Notes: generated from the sequence alone by a model not told the origin. Positions 36,543 through 45,762 are shown, counted from the stretch's first letter. The stretch: 64,000 nt of DNA from Nitrospirota bacterium (GCA_009773185.1 WPIF01000003.1:76760-140759); one strand, 5' to 3'. Numbers and translations: made by a program.

Positions 36543-37400
36543 ATGTATGAAAAAATATTAGTAGGATTTGATGATTCATATTCCAGCAAGGCAGCGCTGA
36601 CTGAGGCCTCTAACTGGGTAAAAAAGCACAGCGGCAGGATTATCCTTGTTCATGCTGTTTATTTTGACCCCGAGGAATTCGGAATCGCGCCAGAGCAGTT
36701 GGAAAAGCGCCTGAAGGCAGGGGAAAAGGTATGTGTTCAGGCAAAGGGAACGCTGACTTCCGAATTTGGGATAGAAGTTCAGTCCTTGCTCTGCGAGGGG
36801 GATCCGCCCACTGTTATCGTTGATATGGCACGTGAGAAGAAAGCAGACCTTATTGTGCTGGGCACGTATGGCAGAAAAGGTTTAAACAGATTGCTGATGG
36901 GAAGTGTGACATCACAGGTTATTATCAATTCCAATGTTGATGTCCTTGTAGTTAAAAAGGAATGCAGTAAATGCACAGGGGTTTACAAATCAATTCTTGT
37001 CCCGTTTGATGGTTCAGAATTCAGCAAAAAAGCGATTAACAGGGCATGTGAGCTGTCAAAGATTGATAATGCCCGGGTAACGGTCCTGTATGTCATCCCC
37101 CGTTACGAAGAGATGATAGGTTTTTTCAAAACAGATTCAATAAGAAAGAGCCTTATGAAAGAGGCGCAGAGAATAGTTGATGAGGCAAAGGACATAGCGT
37201 CAAAACAGGGTGTGGCTGCAAACACTGAGATAACAGAAGGGCCTTCAGGAGAAGAGATATTAACAACTGCCTCTAAGCTTAACAATGACCTGATAGTCAT
37301 GGGGAGCCACGGCTGGAGGGGCGTCAGCAAGGCAATGATGGGAAGCACTGTTGAAAGGGTGATAACCAATGCTTCCTGCCCGATACTTGTGGTGAGGTGA
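36543..37400 (+). CDS. Two-domain UspA protein
   Basis: 285 residues from ATG 36543, one base after the previous stop; a longer frame starting at 36531 lies inside the upstream gene. Both halves have the Usp nucleotide motif: GTYGRKGLNRLLMGSVTSQV and GSHGWRGVSKAMMGSTVERV. A cysteine pair (ECSKC, about 141-145) in the inter-domain linker is unusual and could bind metal or be redox-sensitive. It belongs to the second Usp/exporter operon. Confidence 0.92.
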   Translation: MYEKILVGFDDSYSSKAALTEASNWVKKHSGRIILVHAVYFDPEEFGIAPEQLEKRLKAGEKVCVQAKGTLTSEFGIEVQSLLCEGDPPTVIVDMAREKKADLIVLGTYGRKGLNRLLMGSVTSQVIINSNVDVLVVKKECSKCTGVYKSILVPFDGSEFSKKAINRACELSKIDNARVTVLYVIPRYEEMIGFFKTDSIRKSLMKEAQRIVDEAKDIASKQGVAANTEITEGPSGEEILTTASKLNNDLIVMGSHGWRGVSKAMMGSTVERVITNASCPILVVR

Positions 37401-37405
37401 GAAAA

Positions 37406-37825
37406 ATGAAGGGTTACAGAAAAGTTCTTATAGCAGTGAATGGTTCAAAAGAAGTCCTCAGGCAGGGTTTAAAACTTGCAGGAGATGAGGAATGCTGGGT
37501 CACGGTTGTCAAGGTTATCCCTCCTTATGACGGAGACCTTAACCTTGTAGGGATTAAAAATATTGAGGATGTGCTCGGCAGCGAAGGGGAGAGGGAAGTA
37601 TCAGAGATAAAAAAGATAGCAGAGACAGAAGGCGCTTTGATAAAGACGAGGCTGGAAGAAGGCAATGTCCATGAAAAGATTGTAGACGTTGCTAAAGAAG
37701 AACAATGCGACATTATTGTTATGGGAGCGCACAAGCAAGGCTGGATAAAAAAACTTTTCAGCGGGAACACAATTGAAAAGGTTATTGACCATGCCCCCTG
37801 CCCTGTTCTTGTAGTAGAGGCGTAA
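37406..37825 (+). CDS. Single-domain UspA protein
   Basis: 139 residues from ATG 37406 (GAGGTG six bases upstream lies in the preceding gene's stop region); GTG 37397 is an alternative. The first 100 residues (KVLIAVNGSKEV, DEECWVTVVKVIPPYDGDLN) resemble the first domain of the two-domain Usp at 28489, so part of that gene was probably copied. The ATP motif is altered: GAHKQGWIKKLFSGNTIEKV. Last gene of the operon. Confidence 0.88.
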   Translation: MKGYRKVLIAVNGSKEVLRQGLKLAGDEECWVTVVKVIPPYDGDLNLVGIKNIEDVLGSEGEREVSEIKKIAETEGALIKTRLEEGNVHEKIVDVAKEEQCDIIVMGAHKQGWIKKLFSGNTIEKVIDHAPCPVLVVEA

Positions 37826-38009
37826 AAAGAAAATAGGATGAAACAGAAAAGCCCCTGAATTTTGCGGGGGGGGTATTATGGCCGAATTGCTGTAATTGCT
37901 GCCTCCTGAAAATAACCCCGTTAGAAAACTGTCTTTTCGGCAGGAGTGCTATACTATTAGAAAATGTGTGCTCATTTTAAAATCACTCCCCTTTCTAACG
38001 GCGTAAACG

Positions 38010-39785
38010 ATGCTTAAGAAACTTTCACATGTCCCTCCAAAGCCAGGGGTCTATTTATTTAAAGGCTCAAAGGGAAACGTGCTGTATGTGGGCAAGGCAA
38101 AAAATTTAAAGAACCGGCTAAGAAGCTATTTTCAAAAGTCGGCAGCGCTTGATGAAAGAAAGTCCTCGATGGTCAGAAAGATAAGGGATTTTTCCTATGT
38201 CATTACAGGCAATGAGCTTGAGGCGCTTGTGCTTGAAGCAAATCTGATAAAGCAATACAAGCCGCATTTCAACATAATCCTCAGAGACGATAAAAACTAT
38301 CCTTACCTGAAACTCACAACAAATGAGGAATGGCCAAGGCTTGAGGTTGTGAGAAAGATTAAAAAGGACGGCTCTCTTTATTTCGGGCCTTATATCCCTT
38401 CAGGCGGCATGTGGGAGGCGCTTTCTTTTATAAGGAAAAATTTCCATTTGCGGCCGTGCAGGTATGTCCTTGATAAACCTATAAGGCCATGCGTTCAGCA
38501 TCAGATGGGAAGATGCCCTGCGCCCTGCGCCGGATTTATAGGCAGGGATGAGTATTTGAAGACAGTTGAAGATGTAAGGCTCTTTCTGGCGGGGAAAAAG
38601 AAGAACCTGCTTGCTGGCCTTGAAGAAAGAATGGAGAGATTCTCCGAAGAACTCAGATTCGAGGATGCTGCCAGGATAAGGGACAGTATAAACAATCTTA
38701 AAAATATATGGGAATCCCAGAAGGTTGTTGCCCCTGAACTCAATGACATAGATGTTATCGGCTTTTACATGGAAGGAAGAGACGCTGCATTTCAGGTGTT
38801 CTTCATAAAAAATGGGCTAATGATCGGCATAAAAGATTTTTTTCTGAAAGAGACAGGGGATATTACGGTTAAAGAATTACTCCATAACTTTATTGAGCAG
38901 TTTTACACAAAAGAGATTATCCCGCCGGATGAGATTGTCCTCAGCAGCAGCCCTGAAGGGGCAGCAATGCTGGCTGCATGGCTTAAGACGAAGAAGGGCA
39001 AAAAGGTAAAGATAATTATCCCGAAAAAAGGCAAAAGGCTTGAGCTTCTTAAAATGTCTGAGGAGAACGCAAAAATATTGGCCGGGGATAAAAAGCAGGC
39101 TGTTTCCGGTGATGTTCTTGAAACACTGAAACAAAGGCTTGCGCTTTCAGATATTCCTTACAGTATAGGAGCTCTCGATGTATCAACTATCTCAGGCAGT
39201 GAATCCGTGGGCGCATTTGTTTACTGGTCCGGAGGCGAATTTAAAAAAGAGCTGTACAGGCATTTTAAGATTAAGACTGTGAAAGGCATGGATGATTATT
39301 CAATGATGAGAGAGATAGCAGACAGGGTTATAAAAAATCTTGGGGATAAACTTCCTTTATTGGTGGTTATTGACGGCGGCAAAGGTCAGCTTGAAGCAGC
39401 CAGAAAAGCCTTTGCCGAATACAACATAAAAGACGCAGAGATTATTTCCATCGCAAAAAAACCTGACAGGGCCTTTACCACAACTTTCAACATACCTGTG
39501 GACCTTGAGGACAGAAGCCCGTCCTCCCTTCTCCTTAAAAAGATAAGGGATGAGGCGCACAGATTTGCAATAAGTTTCCACAGGAAGCTGAGAGATAAGA
39601 GGCTGATGCGGTCTCCCCTTGAAGAAATTCCCGGCATAGGCAAGAAAAGAAGATTTGCTCTTTTGAGGCATTTTGGTAGTATAGAAGATATAAGAAAAGC
39701 AGGCATTGATGATATTGCAGGCATAAAGGGGTTTAACAGAAAGATTGCAGAAAAGCTGCTGCAGGAGCTCAGGAGGAAAGTATGA
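38010..39785 (+). CDS. uvrC: Excinuclease ABC subunit C
   Basis: 591 residues, close to the usual 600. UvrC makes both incisions around DNA damage in nucleotide excision repair. GIY-YIG domain at the N-terminus (PGVYLFKGSKGNVLYVGKAK), UVR domain near 205-240 (FSEELRFEDAARIRDSINNL), RNase-H-like nuclease with ALDVSTISGSESVGAFV and VIDGGKGQLEAA, and tandem helix-hairpin-helix at the end (IPGIGKKRRFALLRHFGS). Nothing is missing. The stop overlaps the next gene's start. Confidence 0.97.
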   Translation: MLKKLSHVPPKPGVYLFKGSKGNVLYVGKAKNLKNRLRSYFQKSAALDERKSSMVRKIRDFSYVITGNELEALVLEANLIKQYKPHFNIILRDDKNYPYLKLTTNEEWPRLEVVRKIKKDGSLYFGPYIPSGGMWEALSFIRKNFHLRPCRYVLDKPIRPCVQHQMGRCPAPCAGFIGRDEYLKTVEDVRLFLAGKKKNLLAGLEERMERFSEELRFEDAARIRDSINNLKNIWESQKVVAPELNDIDVIGFYMEGRDAAFQVFFIKNGLMIGIKDFFLKETGDITVKELLHNFIEQFYTKEIIPPDEIVLSSSPEGAAMLAAWLKTKKGKKVKIIIPKKGKRLELLKMSEENAKILAGDKKQAVSGDVLETLKQRLALSDIPYSIGALDVSTISGSESVGAFVYWSGGEFKKELYRHFKIKTVKGMDDYSMMREIADRVIKNLGDKLPLLVVIDGGKGQLEAARKAFAEYNIKDAEIISIAKKPDRAFTTTFNIPVDLEDRSPSSLLLKKIRDEAHRFAISFHRKLRDKRLMRSPLEEIPGIGKKRRFALLRHFGSIEDIRKAGIDDIAGIKGFNRKIAEKLLQELRRKV

Positions 39786-40432
39786 CGAGCAATTCAAAGT
39801 TCAAAATTCAAAGTTCAAAATTCAAAATTATTGTATCCCTTAATTTTATATTTTTAATTTTACATTTTGCATTTGCATCATATGCCGATGCTGCTTACAA
39901 GATTTATCTGAAAAACGGTTCAACAATAAAGGGTGTAACCCGCTATGAGAAATCAGAGGGGGAGATAAAGTTTTATTTTGAAGGAGGGATGGTAGGGATA
40001 CCCGAGGCAGATATTCTTAAAATAGAGAGCAGTAAGGAGCTGATTAAGGACATTAAGCCGGCTGAAATTAAACCAGCCGAAGAATTAAAAGAGGAAAGAA
40101 CAAAAGCCCCTGAGCCTGAAACCAGAAGGGACGTGCCGGGAAGTGACAGGCCACAAGAGACATCTGATATAAAAACCCAGCCTGCCGATGATATAAAAAC
40201 TCAGTCTGCCGAAGCAGACAAAAAAGCTCAGGAGATAGCCGGCAAAGAAGCCGAGCTTAGGAAAATAGAAGGAGAACTGCTGACTACACGGGCAAGAATT
40301 CAGAATCTTTATATTAACGCCAGCAGCGATGCAGAGCGGTCCATGCTGCAGCAAAATATGATGAGAAAGAGAAAACTGGAAGCCGAAAAAAAGAAACTTG
40401 AAGATGAGCTGAAAGCGCTGCGTCAAAATTAG
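39782..40432 (+). CDS. Hypothetical exported coiled-coil protein
   Basis: 216 residues. A signal peptide or membrane anchor (IIVSLNFIFLILHFAFASYA) precedes a small beta domain (YKIYLKNGSTIKGVTRYEKS) typical of short exported proteins that begin with an 'ILKNG' strand, then a Glu/Lys/Pro-rich linker and a C-terminal coiled coil. The first codons are encoded by a 7-bp repeat tract (39793-39827), so the signal peptide N-region (KFKIQSSKFKI) derives from it. It overlaps uvrC by ATGA. Confidence 0.72.
   Translation: MTSNSKFKIQSSKFKIIVSLNFIFLILHFAFASYADAAYKIYLKNGSTIKGVTRYEKSEGEIKFYFEGGMVGIPEADILKIESSKELIKDIKPAEIKPAEELKEERTKAPEPETRRDVPGSDRPQETSDIKTQPADDIKTQSAEADKKAQEIAGKEAELRKIEGELLTTRARIQNLYINASSDAERSMLQQNMMRKRKLEAEKKKLEDELKALRQN
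39793..39827 (+). repeat. 7-bp tandem repeat in a gene start
   Basis: Five units of TTCAAAG/TTCAAAA just after the ATG of the exported coiled-coil protein. Confidence 0.85.
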
Positions 40433-40473
40433 CAGCAAATAATAAAGAGGAAAGGGTTATACAGGAAATACTT

Positions 40474-41406
40474 ATGAATATTTATGTCTCAGGTTCAATG
40501 GCATACGACAGGATTATGGACTTCCCTGGTAAATTCTCAGACCACATCCTGCCGGGCAAGATACATATTCTGAATGTATGTTTTACAGTTAATGGCATGG
40601 TAGAAAAATTCGGCGGCACTGCCGGAAATATTGCTTATTCGCTCAGTCTTCTTAAGGAGAAACCCGTAATACTTGCTACTATCGGCAAGGACTATGAAAG
40701 TTATTTCAGGTGGCTGAAAAAGAAAAAAATTTCCACAAAGGGGCTGAAGATAATTAAGGGAGAGTTTACTGCAGGCGCCTATATAACAACTGACAAGTCA
40801 GACAACCAGATAACGGGTTTCAATCCCGGCGCCATGAAATATCAATCCAAATATAAATTCAGCGGTGTTGACCCGGAAGACTCAATTGTCCTGATTGCAC
40901 CCGGGAACCTTCAGGATATGATTGAATATGCAGGGGCATGCAAAAAGAAAGGCATTAATTATATCTGTGACCCCGGACAGTCCCTTACTGCATGGGGAAA
41001 GAAAGCCCTTATAGAATGGATTAAAGGCTCAGTGATGTTAATCTCCAATGATTATGAACTTGAGATGATTATGAACAGGACCGGGATTGACAAGAAGGGA
41101 TTGCTGAAACTGACAAAAACAATTATCACAACCCTTGGAGAAAAAGGTTCATTGATAAGCACCTCCAAATCTGACATTAGTGTCCGGGCAGCAAAAGTTT
41201 TTGGTGTGGTTGACCCTACAGGCGCAGGAGATGCATACAGGGCGGGGTTGCTGAAAGGGCTGGCTATAGGTAAGGACCTTAAGGCCGCTGCAAAGATAGG
41301 GGCTGTAGCAGCCACATATGCGATAGAAAAATACGGGACACAGGAGCACCATTATACGTATCAGGATTTTATTAAAAGGTACAGGAGTAATTTTGGAGAA
41401 ATGTGA
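40474..41406 (+). CDS. PfkB-family carbohydrate/nucleoside kinase
   Basis: 310 residues. The ribokinase fold has the N-terminal FGGTAGNIAYSLSLL motif and the C-terminal signature DPTGAGDAYRAGLLKGL with the catalytic aspartate of GAGD. Sequence details (GSMAYDRIMDFPGKF at the start) resemble adenosine-kinase-type members. The exact substrate (adenosine, ribose or another sugar) cannot be fixed. It is followed by repeat element B1. Confidence 0.9.
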   Translation: MNIYVSGSMAYDRIMDFPGKFSDHILPGKIHILNVCFTVNGMVEKFGGTAGNIAYSLSLLKEKPVILATIGKDYESYFRWLKKKKISTKGLKIIKGEFTAGAYITTDKSDNQITGFNPGAMKYQSKYKFSGVDPEDSIVLIAPGNLQDMIEYAGACKKKGINYICDPGQSLTAWGKKALIEWIKGSVMLISNDYELEMIMNRTGIDKKGLLKLTKTIITTLGEKGSLISTSKSDISVRAAKVFGVVDPTGAGDAYRAGLLKGLAIGKDLKAAAKIGAVAATYAIEKYGTQEHHYTYQDFIKRYRSNFGEM

Positions 41407-41424
41407 GTGGTAATGGAAGGCATA

Positions 41425-41457
41425 ATGTCTGCTCTCGTTGTCATATTTGACAGACAT
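41425..41457 (+). terminator. Possible hairpin terminator after the PfkB gene
   Basis: ATGTCTG (41425-41431) pairs with CAGACAT (41451-41457). No U-run follows, so termination is uncertain. Confidence 0.3.
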
Positions 41458-41617
41458 GACTGGTTTTCGCTTGCTACGATATTTTTCGACAGTTCTAAGC
41501 TCATTCCGCTACATCCTCGAAACTCACCCTTCGGGCTCAAACAGTCGAGGCTGTGGTCGCTTCATTTCACTAAGAACTGTCACCGAAAAATCTCTGATGC
41601 CGCTCAAGCCAGTCCTG
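41455..41617. repeat. Family B intergenic element, copy B1
   Basis: The core (AGTTCTAAGCTC, CCTCGAAACTCACCCTTCGG, CAGTCGAGG, CACTAAGAACT) is shared with B2 at 54973-55144. The arms GACTGGTTTT and AAGCCAGTC pair with each other, and TTTTTCG pairs with CGAAAAA, but their sequence differs from B2. It lies between the PfkB kinase and the phosphotransferase; frames within it are not real genes. Confidence 0.75.
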
Positions 41618-41638
41618 CCTATGCTATATAGATAAGCA

Positions 41639-42724
41639 ATGATTAATGAAAAAGCCATAAAGACTTACCTTAGAAAAAAATTCAGAAATGTTTCCCGGGT
41701 AAAAATCAAAAAACTCGGCTCCGGTGTCCAGGGAGCAGGGTTTCTTGCAGAGATAAAAACAAAGGCGGGCATTAAGTCCTATGTCATAAAAAGCCTGAGC
41801 CCAAAAGAGTTCGGGCATGACTATCCATCGGACAGAGCATCTGTTTTCCTTCTTGACCTTGACGAGTATAAAAACCTGCCCAAACATGTTAAGGCCCTTG
41901 ATGTGCTTGCTGAGACGGAGAAAGGTTTAATAAAGTCCATCGGCGGCGGCAGGGAATATTATCTTCTGCTTGAAAAAGCAGAGGGCCGCCATTATTTCCA
42001 TGACCTGTCCGGGTTTGCGCATAAAAAAAGGCTTGAAGACTCAGACATGGAAAAGATAAAGGCAATGGCGTCATATCTTGCAAAGATTCATTCAGCAAAG
42101 AAAGATTCAAAAACACTTTATTGGAGAAAGCTAAGGGACACTGTTGGCCATGGTGAATGCCTTATGGGTGTTTTTGACATATATCCCGATGGCGCTCTCC
42201 CTTATAAAGAGATGACGGATATAATAAAAAAGTCAGTTGACTGGATTTATAAACTGAAACCAAGATACAAAAGACTTTCACAGATACACGGAGATTTCCA
42301 CCCGGGCAATATATTGTTTAAAGAAGTTAAAAGTGAGAAGTTAAAAGTTAAAAGTGACTTCATTCTTCTTGACCGGAGCAGAGGGCCGTGGGGGGAACCG
42401 GCTGATGATGTGACAGCGCTTACGATAAACTATATCTTTTTCTCTATAAAAAATTACGGTAAGATTACCGGGGTTTATCTTGAGGCGTTGAAATTATTTT
42501 TTGATGAGTATGTGAGATTGTCAGATGACAGGGAAATTTACGAAACTCTTGCGCCATTTTTTGCATTCAGGGGGGCTGTTGTTGCAAACCCTGTATTCTA
42601 TCCTGAGGTGACCAGGGAGCAAAGAAGGTTAATATTCAGGTTTGTGAACAATGTTTTGGATTCTGAAAGGTTTGAGCCTGAGAAAATCGCGGATTTAATT
42701 CAGGGCAAACACAAAAATTTATAA
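41639..42724 (+). CDS. APH/choline-kinase-type phosphotransferase
   Basis: 361 residues. The kinase-like fold shows LGSGVQGAGFLAEI (nucleotide loop), IHGDFHPGNILF (catalytic loop with Asp) and ILLDRSRGPWGEPADDVTAL (metal-binding Asp). These are typical of the aminoglycoside phosphotransferase (APH) superfamily; the target may be a small molecule. A 34-bp repeat tract (42325-42358) inserts EVKSEKLKVKSD between the catalytic loop and the metal-binding strand, in frame. Confidence 0.82.
   Translation: MINEKAIKTYLRKKFRNVSRVKIKKLGSGVQGAGFLAEIKTKAGIKSYVIKSLSPKEFGHDYPSDRASVFLLDLDEYKNLPKHVKALDVLAETEKGLIKSIGGGREYYLLLEKAEGRHYFHDLSGFAHKKRLEDSDMEKIKAMASYLAKIHSAKKDSKTLYWRKLRDTVGHGECLMGVFDIYPDGALPYKEMTDIIKKSVDWIYKLKPRYKRLSQIHGDFHPGNILFKEVKSEKLKVKSDFILLDRSRGPWGEPADDVTALTINYIFFSIKNYGKITGVYLEALKLFFDEYVRLSDDREIYETLAPFFAFRGAVVANPVFYPEVTREQRRLIFRFVNNVLDSERFEPEKIADLIQGKHKNL
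42325..42358 (+). repeat. 7-bp tandem repeat inside the phosphotransferase gene
   Basis: Units of AGTTAAA/AGTTAAA-type within the text AGTTAAAAGTGAGAAGTTAA; in frame and between two catalytic motifs. Confidence 0.8.
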
Positions 42725-42792
42725 TCTTATCAAAGTGTTTTATTTGACAGCATACTTTAGATTCCTATAAACTATATAACAGTTAAATCACC

Positions 42793-43410
42793 ATGAAACT
42801 TTTCCCCAAAGAAATAGATTTTTTTGAGATTTTCGACAGGGCTGCGCAAAACGTAACCAAGGCAGCTGCCCTCCTTGTTGCCCTCATGGAAAACTTCGAC
42901 AATATCGAGGCGCGGGCAAAAGAGATATACGAGGTTGAGCAGGACGGCGACATGCTGACCCACGACATAATGAAGAAACTCAACAAAACCTTTATTACTC
43001 CCATAGACAGGGAGGACCTGCACGCGCTTGCGGCAAGTCTGGATGATGTTCTGGACCTGATATGGGCCTCTGTTGACAGGCTCGCAGTATTTAAGATAAA
43101 AGAACCAACAAAAGAGGCAATTGTAATGTCAAAAGACCTTCTTACAACCGCTGAGGTTATACATAAGGCGATAAAAGAACTGAAGGGAAAGAATTATTCT
43201 CATGTGCAGGAATACTGTATTGAGATAAACAGGCTGGAAAACAGAGTGGACAGGGCATTCAGGGACGCCCTTGGAGCGCTGTTTGATGGTGTGCATGACC
43301 CCATCTTTATCATAAAATGGAAAGAGATATACGAACACCTGGAAGACGCATCAGACAAATGCGAGGATGTCGCAAATGTCCTGGAATCTATAGTCCTTAA
43401 ATATGCATGA
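42793..43410 (+). CDS. PhoU-like DUF47 protein, partner of Pit
   Basis: 205 residues, all helical. The pattern (FFEIFDRAAQNVTKAAALLV, EQDGDMLTHDIMKKLNKTFI, TPIDREDLHALAASLDDVLD) is that of the DUF47/TIGR00153 proteins encoded next to Pit transporters, which bind metal and probably tune phosphate uptake. Its last eight bases overlap the start of pit, so they are coupled. Confidence 0.93.
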   Translation: MKLFPKEIDFFEIFDRAAQNVTKAAALLVALMENFDNIEARAKEIYEVEQDGDMLTHDIMKKLNKTFITPIDREDLHALAASLDDVLDLIWASVDRLAVFKIKEPTKEAIVMSKDLLTTAEVIHKAIKELKGKNYSHVQEYCIEINRLENRVDRAFRDALGALFDGVHDPIFIIKWKEIYEHLEDASDKCEDVANVLESIVLKYA

Positions 43411-44413
43411 TACATATTTTCTTCTCATTTGTGTAATAGTTCTCGCAACTATCTTTGACTTCATAAACGGCTTCCACGATACAGCAAATGCAATAGCCAC
43501 ATCTGTATCAACAAGGGTTTTATCCCCTAAGGTTGCTGTTGCAATGGCAGCAATATTGAATATGGTCGGCGCTTTAACCGGGACAGCAGTCGCGAAGACG
43601 GTTGGGTCCGGCCTTGTCGAGACCGCATCTGTCACGCAAGTCACGGTTGTTTCTGCACTGGTGGCTGCCATTATATGGGATTTAATAACATGGTATTTTG
43701 GGCTTCCAACATCTTCAAGCCATGCCATACTATCAGGTCTTGTAGGGGCAGCAATAGCAACGGCAGGCACAGAAGTTATTATTAAAAAAGGTGTCTATAA
43801 AGTTCTTATGGGATTGATTTTGTCCCCTGTAGTAGGGCTGATACTTGGTTTTTTACTCATGATGTTTCTTATATGGGTTTTTAAAAGGTCCTCGCCATCT
43901 CTGGTTACGAACCTTTTTAACAGGCTTCAGATTGTATCAGCTTCATACATGGCCTTCAGCCATGGCAGTAATGATGCCCAGAAGACAATGGGTATCATTA
44001 CAATGGCATTGATAAGTTATGATGTAAGCCTGGGGAAAGTTCCTCCTGCCGGCTTTCATGTTCCATTCTGGGTAATTATACTGTGTGCAACAGCCATGGC
44101 CTTCGGTACAGCATTGGGGGGCTGGAGGATAATAAAGACTCTCGGCGTGCGCCTGGTGCAGCTAAAACCTATTCACGGGTTTGCAGCAGAGGCGTCAGCT
44201 GCAACTGTCATAGAGATTGCATCAAGGATAGGCTTGCCATTATCAACAACGCATGTTATCTCATCAACTATAATGGGTGTGGGTGCATCAAAAAGGCTTT
44301 CAGCAGTGAGATGGGGAATTGGCGGAAACATTGTAATTGCATGGATTCTTACAATTCCGGCATGTGCTCTGCTTGCATGGGCTATCTGTAAGGCTATACA
44401 CTTTGTAGTTTAA
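43403..44413 (+). CDS. pit: Low-affinity inorganic phosphate transporter
   Basis: 336 residues, about ten membrane segments, Pit/PHO-4 family. The two duplicated signatures are DFINGFHDTANAIATSVSTR (about 14-34) and MAFSHGSNDAQKTMGIITMA (about 188-208). It imports phosphate as a metal-phosphate complex driven by protons or sodium. It forms an operon with the PhoU-like gene upstream. Confidence 0.95.
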   Translation: MHDTYFLLICVIVLATIFDFINGFHDTANAIATSVSTRVLSPKVAVAMAAILNMVGALTGTAVAKTVGSGLVETASVTQVTVVSALVAAIIWDLITWYFGLPTSSSHAILSGLVGAAIATAGTEVIIKKGVYKVLMGLILSPVVGLILGFLLMMFLIWVFKRSSPSLVTNLFNRLQIVSASYMAFSHGSNDAQKTMGIITMALISYDVSLGKVPPAGFHVPFWVIILCATAMAFGTALGGWRIIKTLGVRLVQLKPIHGFAAEASAATVIEIASRIGLPLSTTHVISSTIMGVGASKRLSAVRWGIGGNIVIAWILTIPACALLAWAICKAIHFVV

Positions 44414-44444
44414 TGAAAATCCGGGGAGCAGATGGATATTCAGG

Positions 44445-44945
44445 ATGAGGATTAAAGAGTCGTCCGGGACAGAACTGTTTTTTGATGTATTCGACAGCCC
44501 GATAGGGGCGCTGTATCTGATATTTTCAGGGAAAAATCTCTCGGGTATATATTTTGAAAGGCCTGAGCACAGGCGGGGGAAGACGCCGGGTTCATTCAGG
44601 AAAGAACTTAAGGAATATTTTGAGGGGAAAACCGTTGAATTCGGGCAGAACATAATTTTCCTTGAGGGTACGGATTTTGAAAAAAAGGTCTGGCTTGCAT
44701 TAAAAGATATTCCGTACGGGCAGACAAGGACATATAAATGGCTTGCGGAGAGGATAGGAAATCCAAAAGCAACCAGGGCAGTAGGGCAGGCTTTGGGCAG
44801 AAATCCCATACCCATAGTTTTGCCGTGCCACAGGGTCATAGAGTCAGACGGCTCGATTGGCGGATACTCGTCAGGGGTAGATATAAAGAGAAGATTGCTC
44901 GATATGGAATATTATAATGTGATATCAAAGAAAGCTGTAAGCTGA
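44445..44945 (+). CDS. ogt: Methylated-DNA-[protein]-cysteine S-methyltransferase
   Basis: 166 residues. It repairs O6-methylguanine by transferring the methyl to its own cysteine. The active-site motif IVLPCHRVI has Cys128, preceded by PYGQTRTYKWLA and RAVGQALGRNP (the DNA-binding helix and arginine finger). The C-terminal codons KKAVS and the stop are embedded in a 7-bp tandem repeat (44933-44960), which may have altered the natural end. Confidence 0.95.
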   Translation: MRIKESSGTELFFDVFDSPIGALYLIFSGKNLSGIYFERPEHRRGKTPGSFRKELKEYFEGKTVEFGQNIIFLEGTDFEKKVWLALKDIPYGQTRTYKWLAERIGNPKATRAVGQALGRNPIPIVLPCHRVIESDGSIGGYSSGVDIKRRLLDMEYYNVISKKAVS

Positions 44946-44960
44946 TAGCTGTCAGCTGGG
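44933..44960 (+). repeat. 7-bp tandem repeat at the end of ogt
   Basis: Four units AGCTGTA, AGCTGAT, AGCTGTC, AGCTGGG. The second supplies the ogt stop codon. Confidence 0.85.
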
Positions 44961-44982
44961 CGCTATTTTAAAAGGAGGGAAA

Positions 44983-45411
44983 ATGGCTACAGTAAAAGAA
45001 GGAGACAGGATAAAGGTTCATTACACAGGGAAGCTTGAAGACGGTACAGTTTTCGATTCCTCAAGGGACGGCACACCTTTGGAGTTTACAGTCGGCAAGG
45101 CTGAGCTTATAAAAGGCTTTGACCGCGGCGTTATCGGGATGAGCGCTGGTGAATCAAAGACAGTAAAAATCCCGGCAGAAGATGCATACGGGCTGCATAG
45201 TAAAGAGAGGGTGTTTGAGTTTAACAGGAATAGGGCTCCACAGGACTTCGACCCTCCAATAGGCCAGCAGGTTCATATGCAGAGGGCTGACGGACAAATG
45301 GTAGTTGTTACTGTAATAGGCAAGTCGGATACATCATTTACCATGGATAGCAATCACCCCATGGCAGGAAAGAACCTGACATTTGATATCACGCTTGTAG
45401 AGATAGAATAG
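44983..45411 (+). CDS. FKBP-type peptidyl-prolyl isomerase (SlyD-like)
   Basis: 142 residues. The FKBP fold motif VHYTGKLEDGTVFDSSRDGT is followed by FTVGKAELIKGFDRGVIGMS, then the insert-in-flap region typical of SlyD-type enzymes, ending ITLVEIE. It isomerises proline bonds and may be a chaperone. It lacks the His-rich tail of E. coli SlyD. A good ribosome site (AAAGGAGG) precedes the ATG. Confidence 0.94.
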   Translation: MATVKEGDRIKVHYTGKLEDGTVFDSSRDGTPLEFTVGKAELIKGFDRGVIGMSAGESKTVKIPAEDAYGLHSKERVFEFNRNRAPQDFDPPIGQQVHMQRADGQMVVVTVIGKSDTSFTMDSNHPMAGKNLTFDITLVEIE

Positions 45412-45477
45412 ATAACCCAGTATTTTGGTCTATGCTCCGGCAAAGAAGAGAAAGGCAGCGATGCTTATTTTAAATTC

Positions 45478-45762
45478 TTACTTCCCTGTTATTTCTTTTA
45501 CTTCTTCCCTGCCGTGCTTTAGCTCAGATACCTGTTCCCTGTCTTCCCTCAGGAGCAGTTCCTGAAATTCTCCGACATGGGTCTTTTCTTCTTTTGCTAT
45601 ATCAAGAAAGACCTTCCTGACATCCGCCCTGTCTGTCATTGCTGCAAGCTGTTCATACAGGTTTATCGCATCAAGCTCAGCTATCATTCCTATGCGGAGT
45701 ATCTCTTTTACTATGTCACCTTTTCTGACCTTCTTAATATCTATCGGGATATTTGACATCAT
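45478..45762 (-). CDS. Small ferritin-like protein
   Basis: 94 residues. The helix EILRIGMIAELDAINLYEQL and the second helix with DIAKEEKTHVGEFQELLL carry the E...Y and ExxH residues of a ferritin-like di-iron half-bundle. This length suits a protein that dimerises, as in encapsulin-associated ferritin-like proteins and small rubrerythrin-like proteins. No encapsulin gene is seen in the window. It would store or detoxify iron or peroxide. It is convergent with the FKBP gene. Confidence 0.8.
   Translation of the reverse strand: MMSNIPIDIKKVRKGDIVKEILRIGMIAELDAINLYEQLAAMTDRADVRKVFLDIAKEEKTHVGEFQELLLREDREQVSELKHGREEVKEITGK

Noticed and set aside
41407-41631. Reading frames inside 41407-41635 as genes
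   Set aside because: They lie entirely in repeat element B1 and have no ribosome site.
45478-45762. Encapsulin cargo system
   Set aside because: The small ferritin-like protein fits, but no encapsulin shell gene is in the window.
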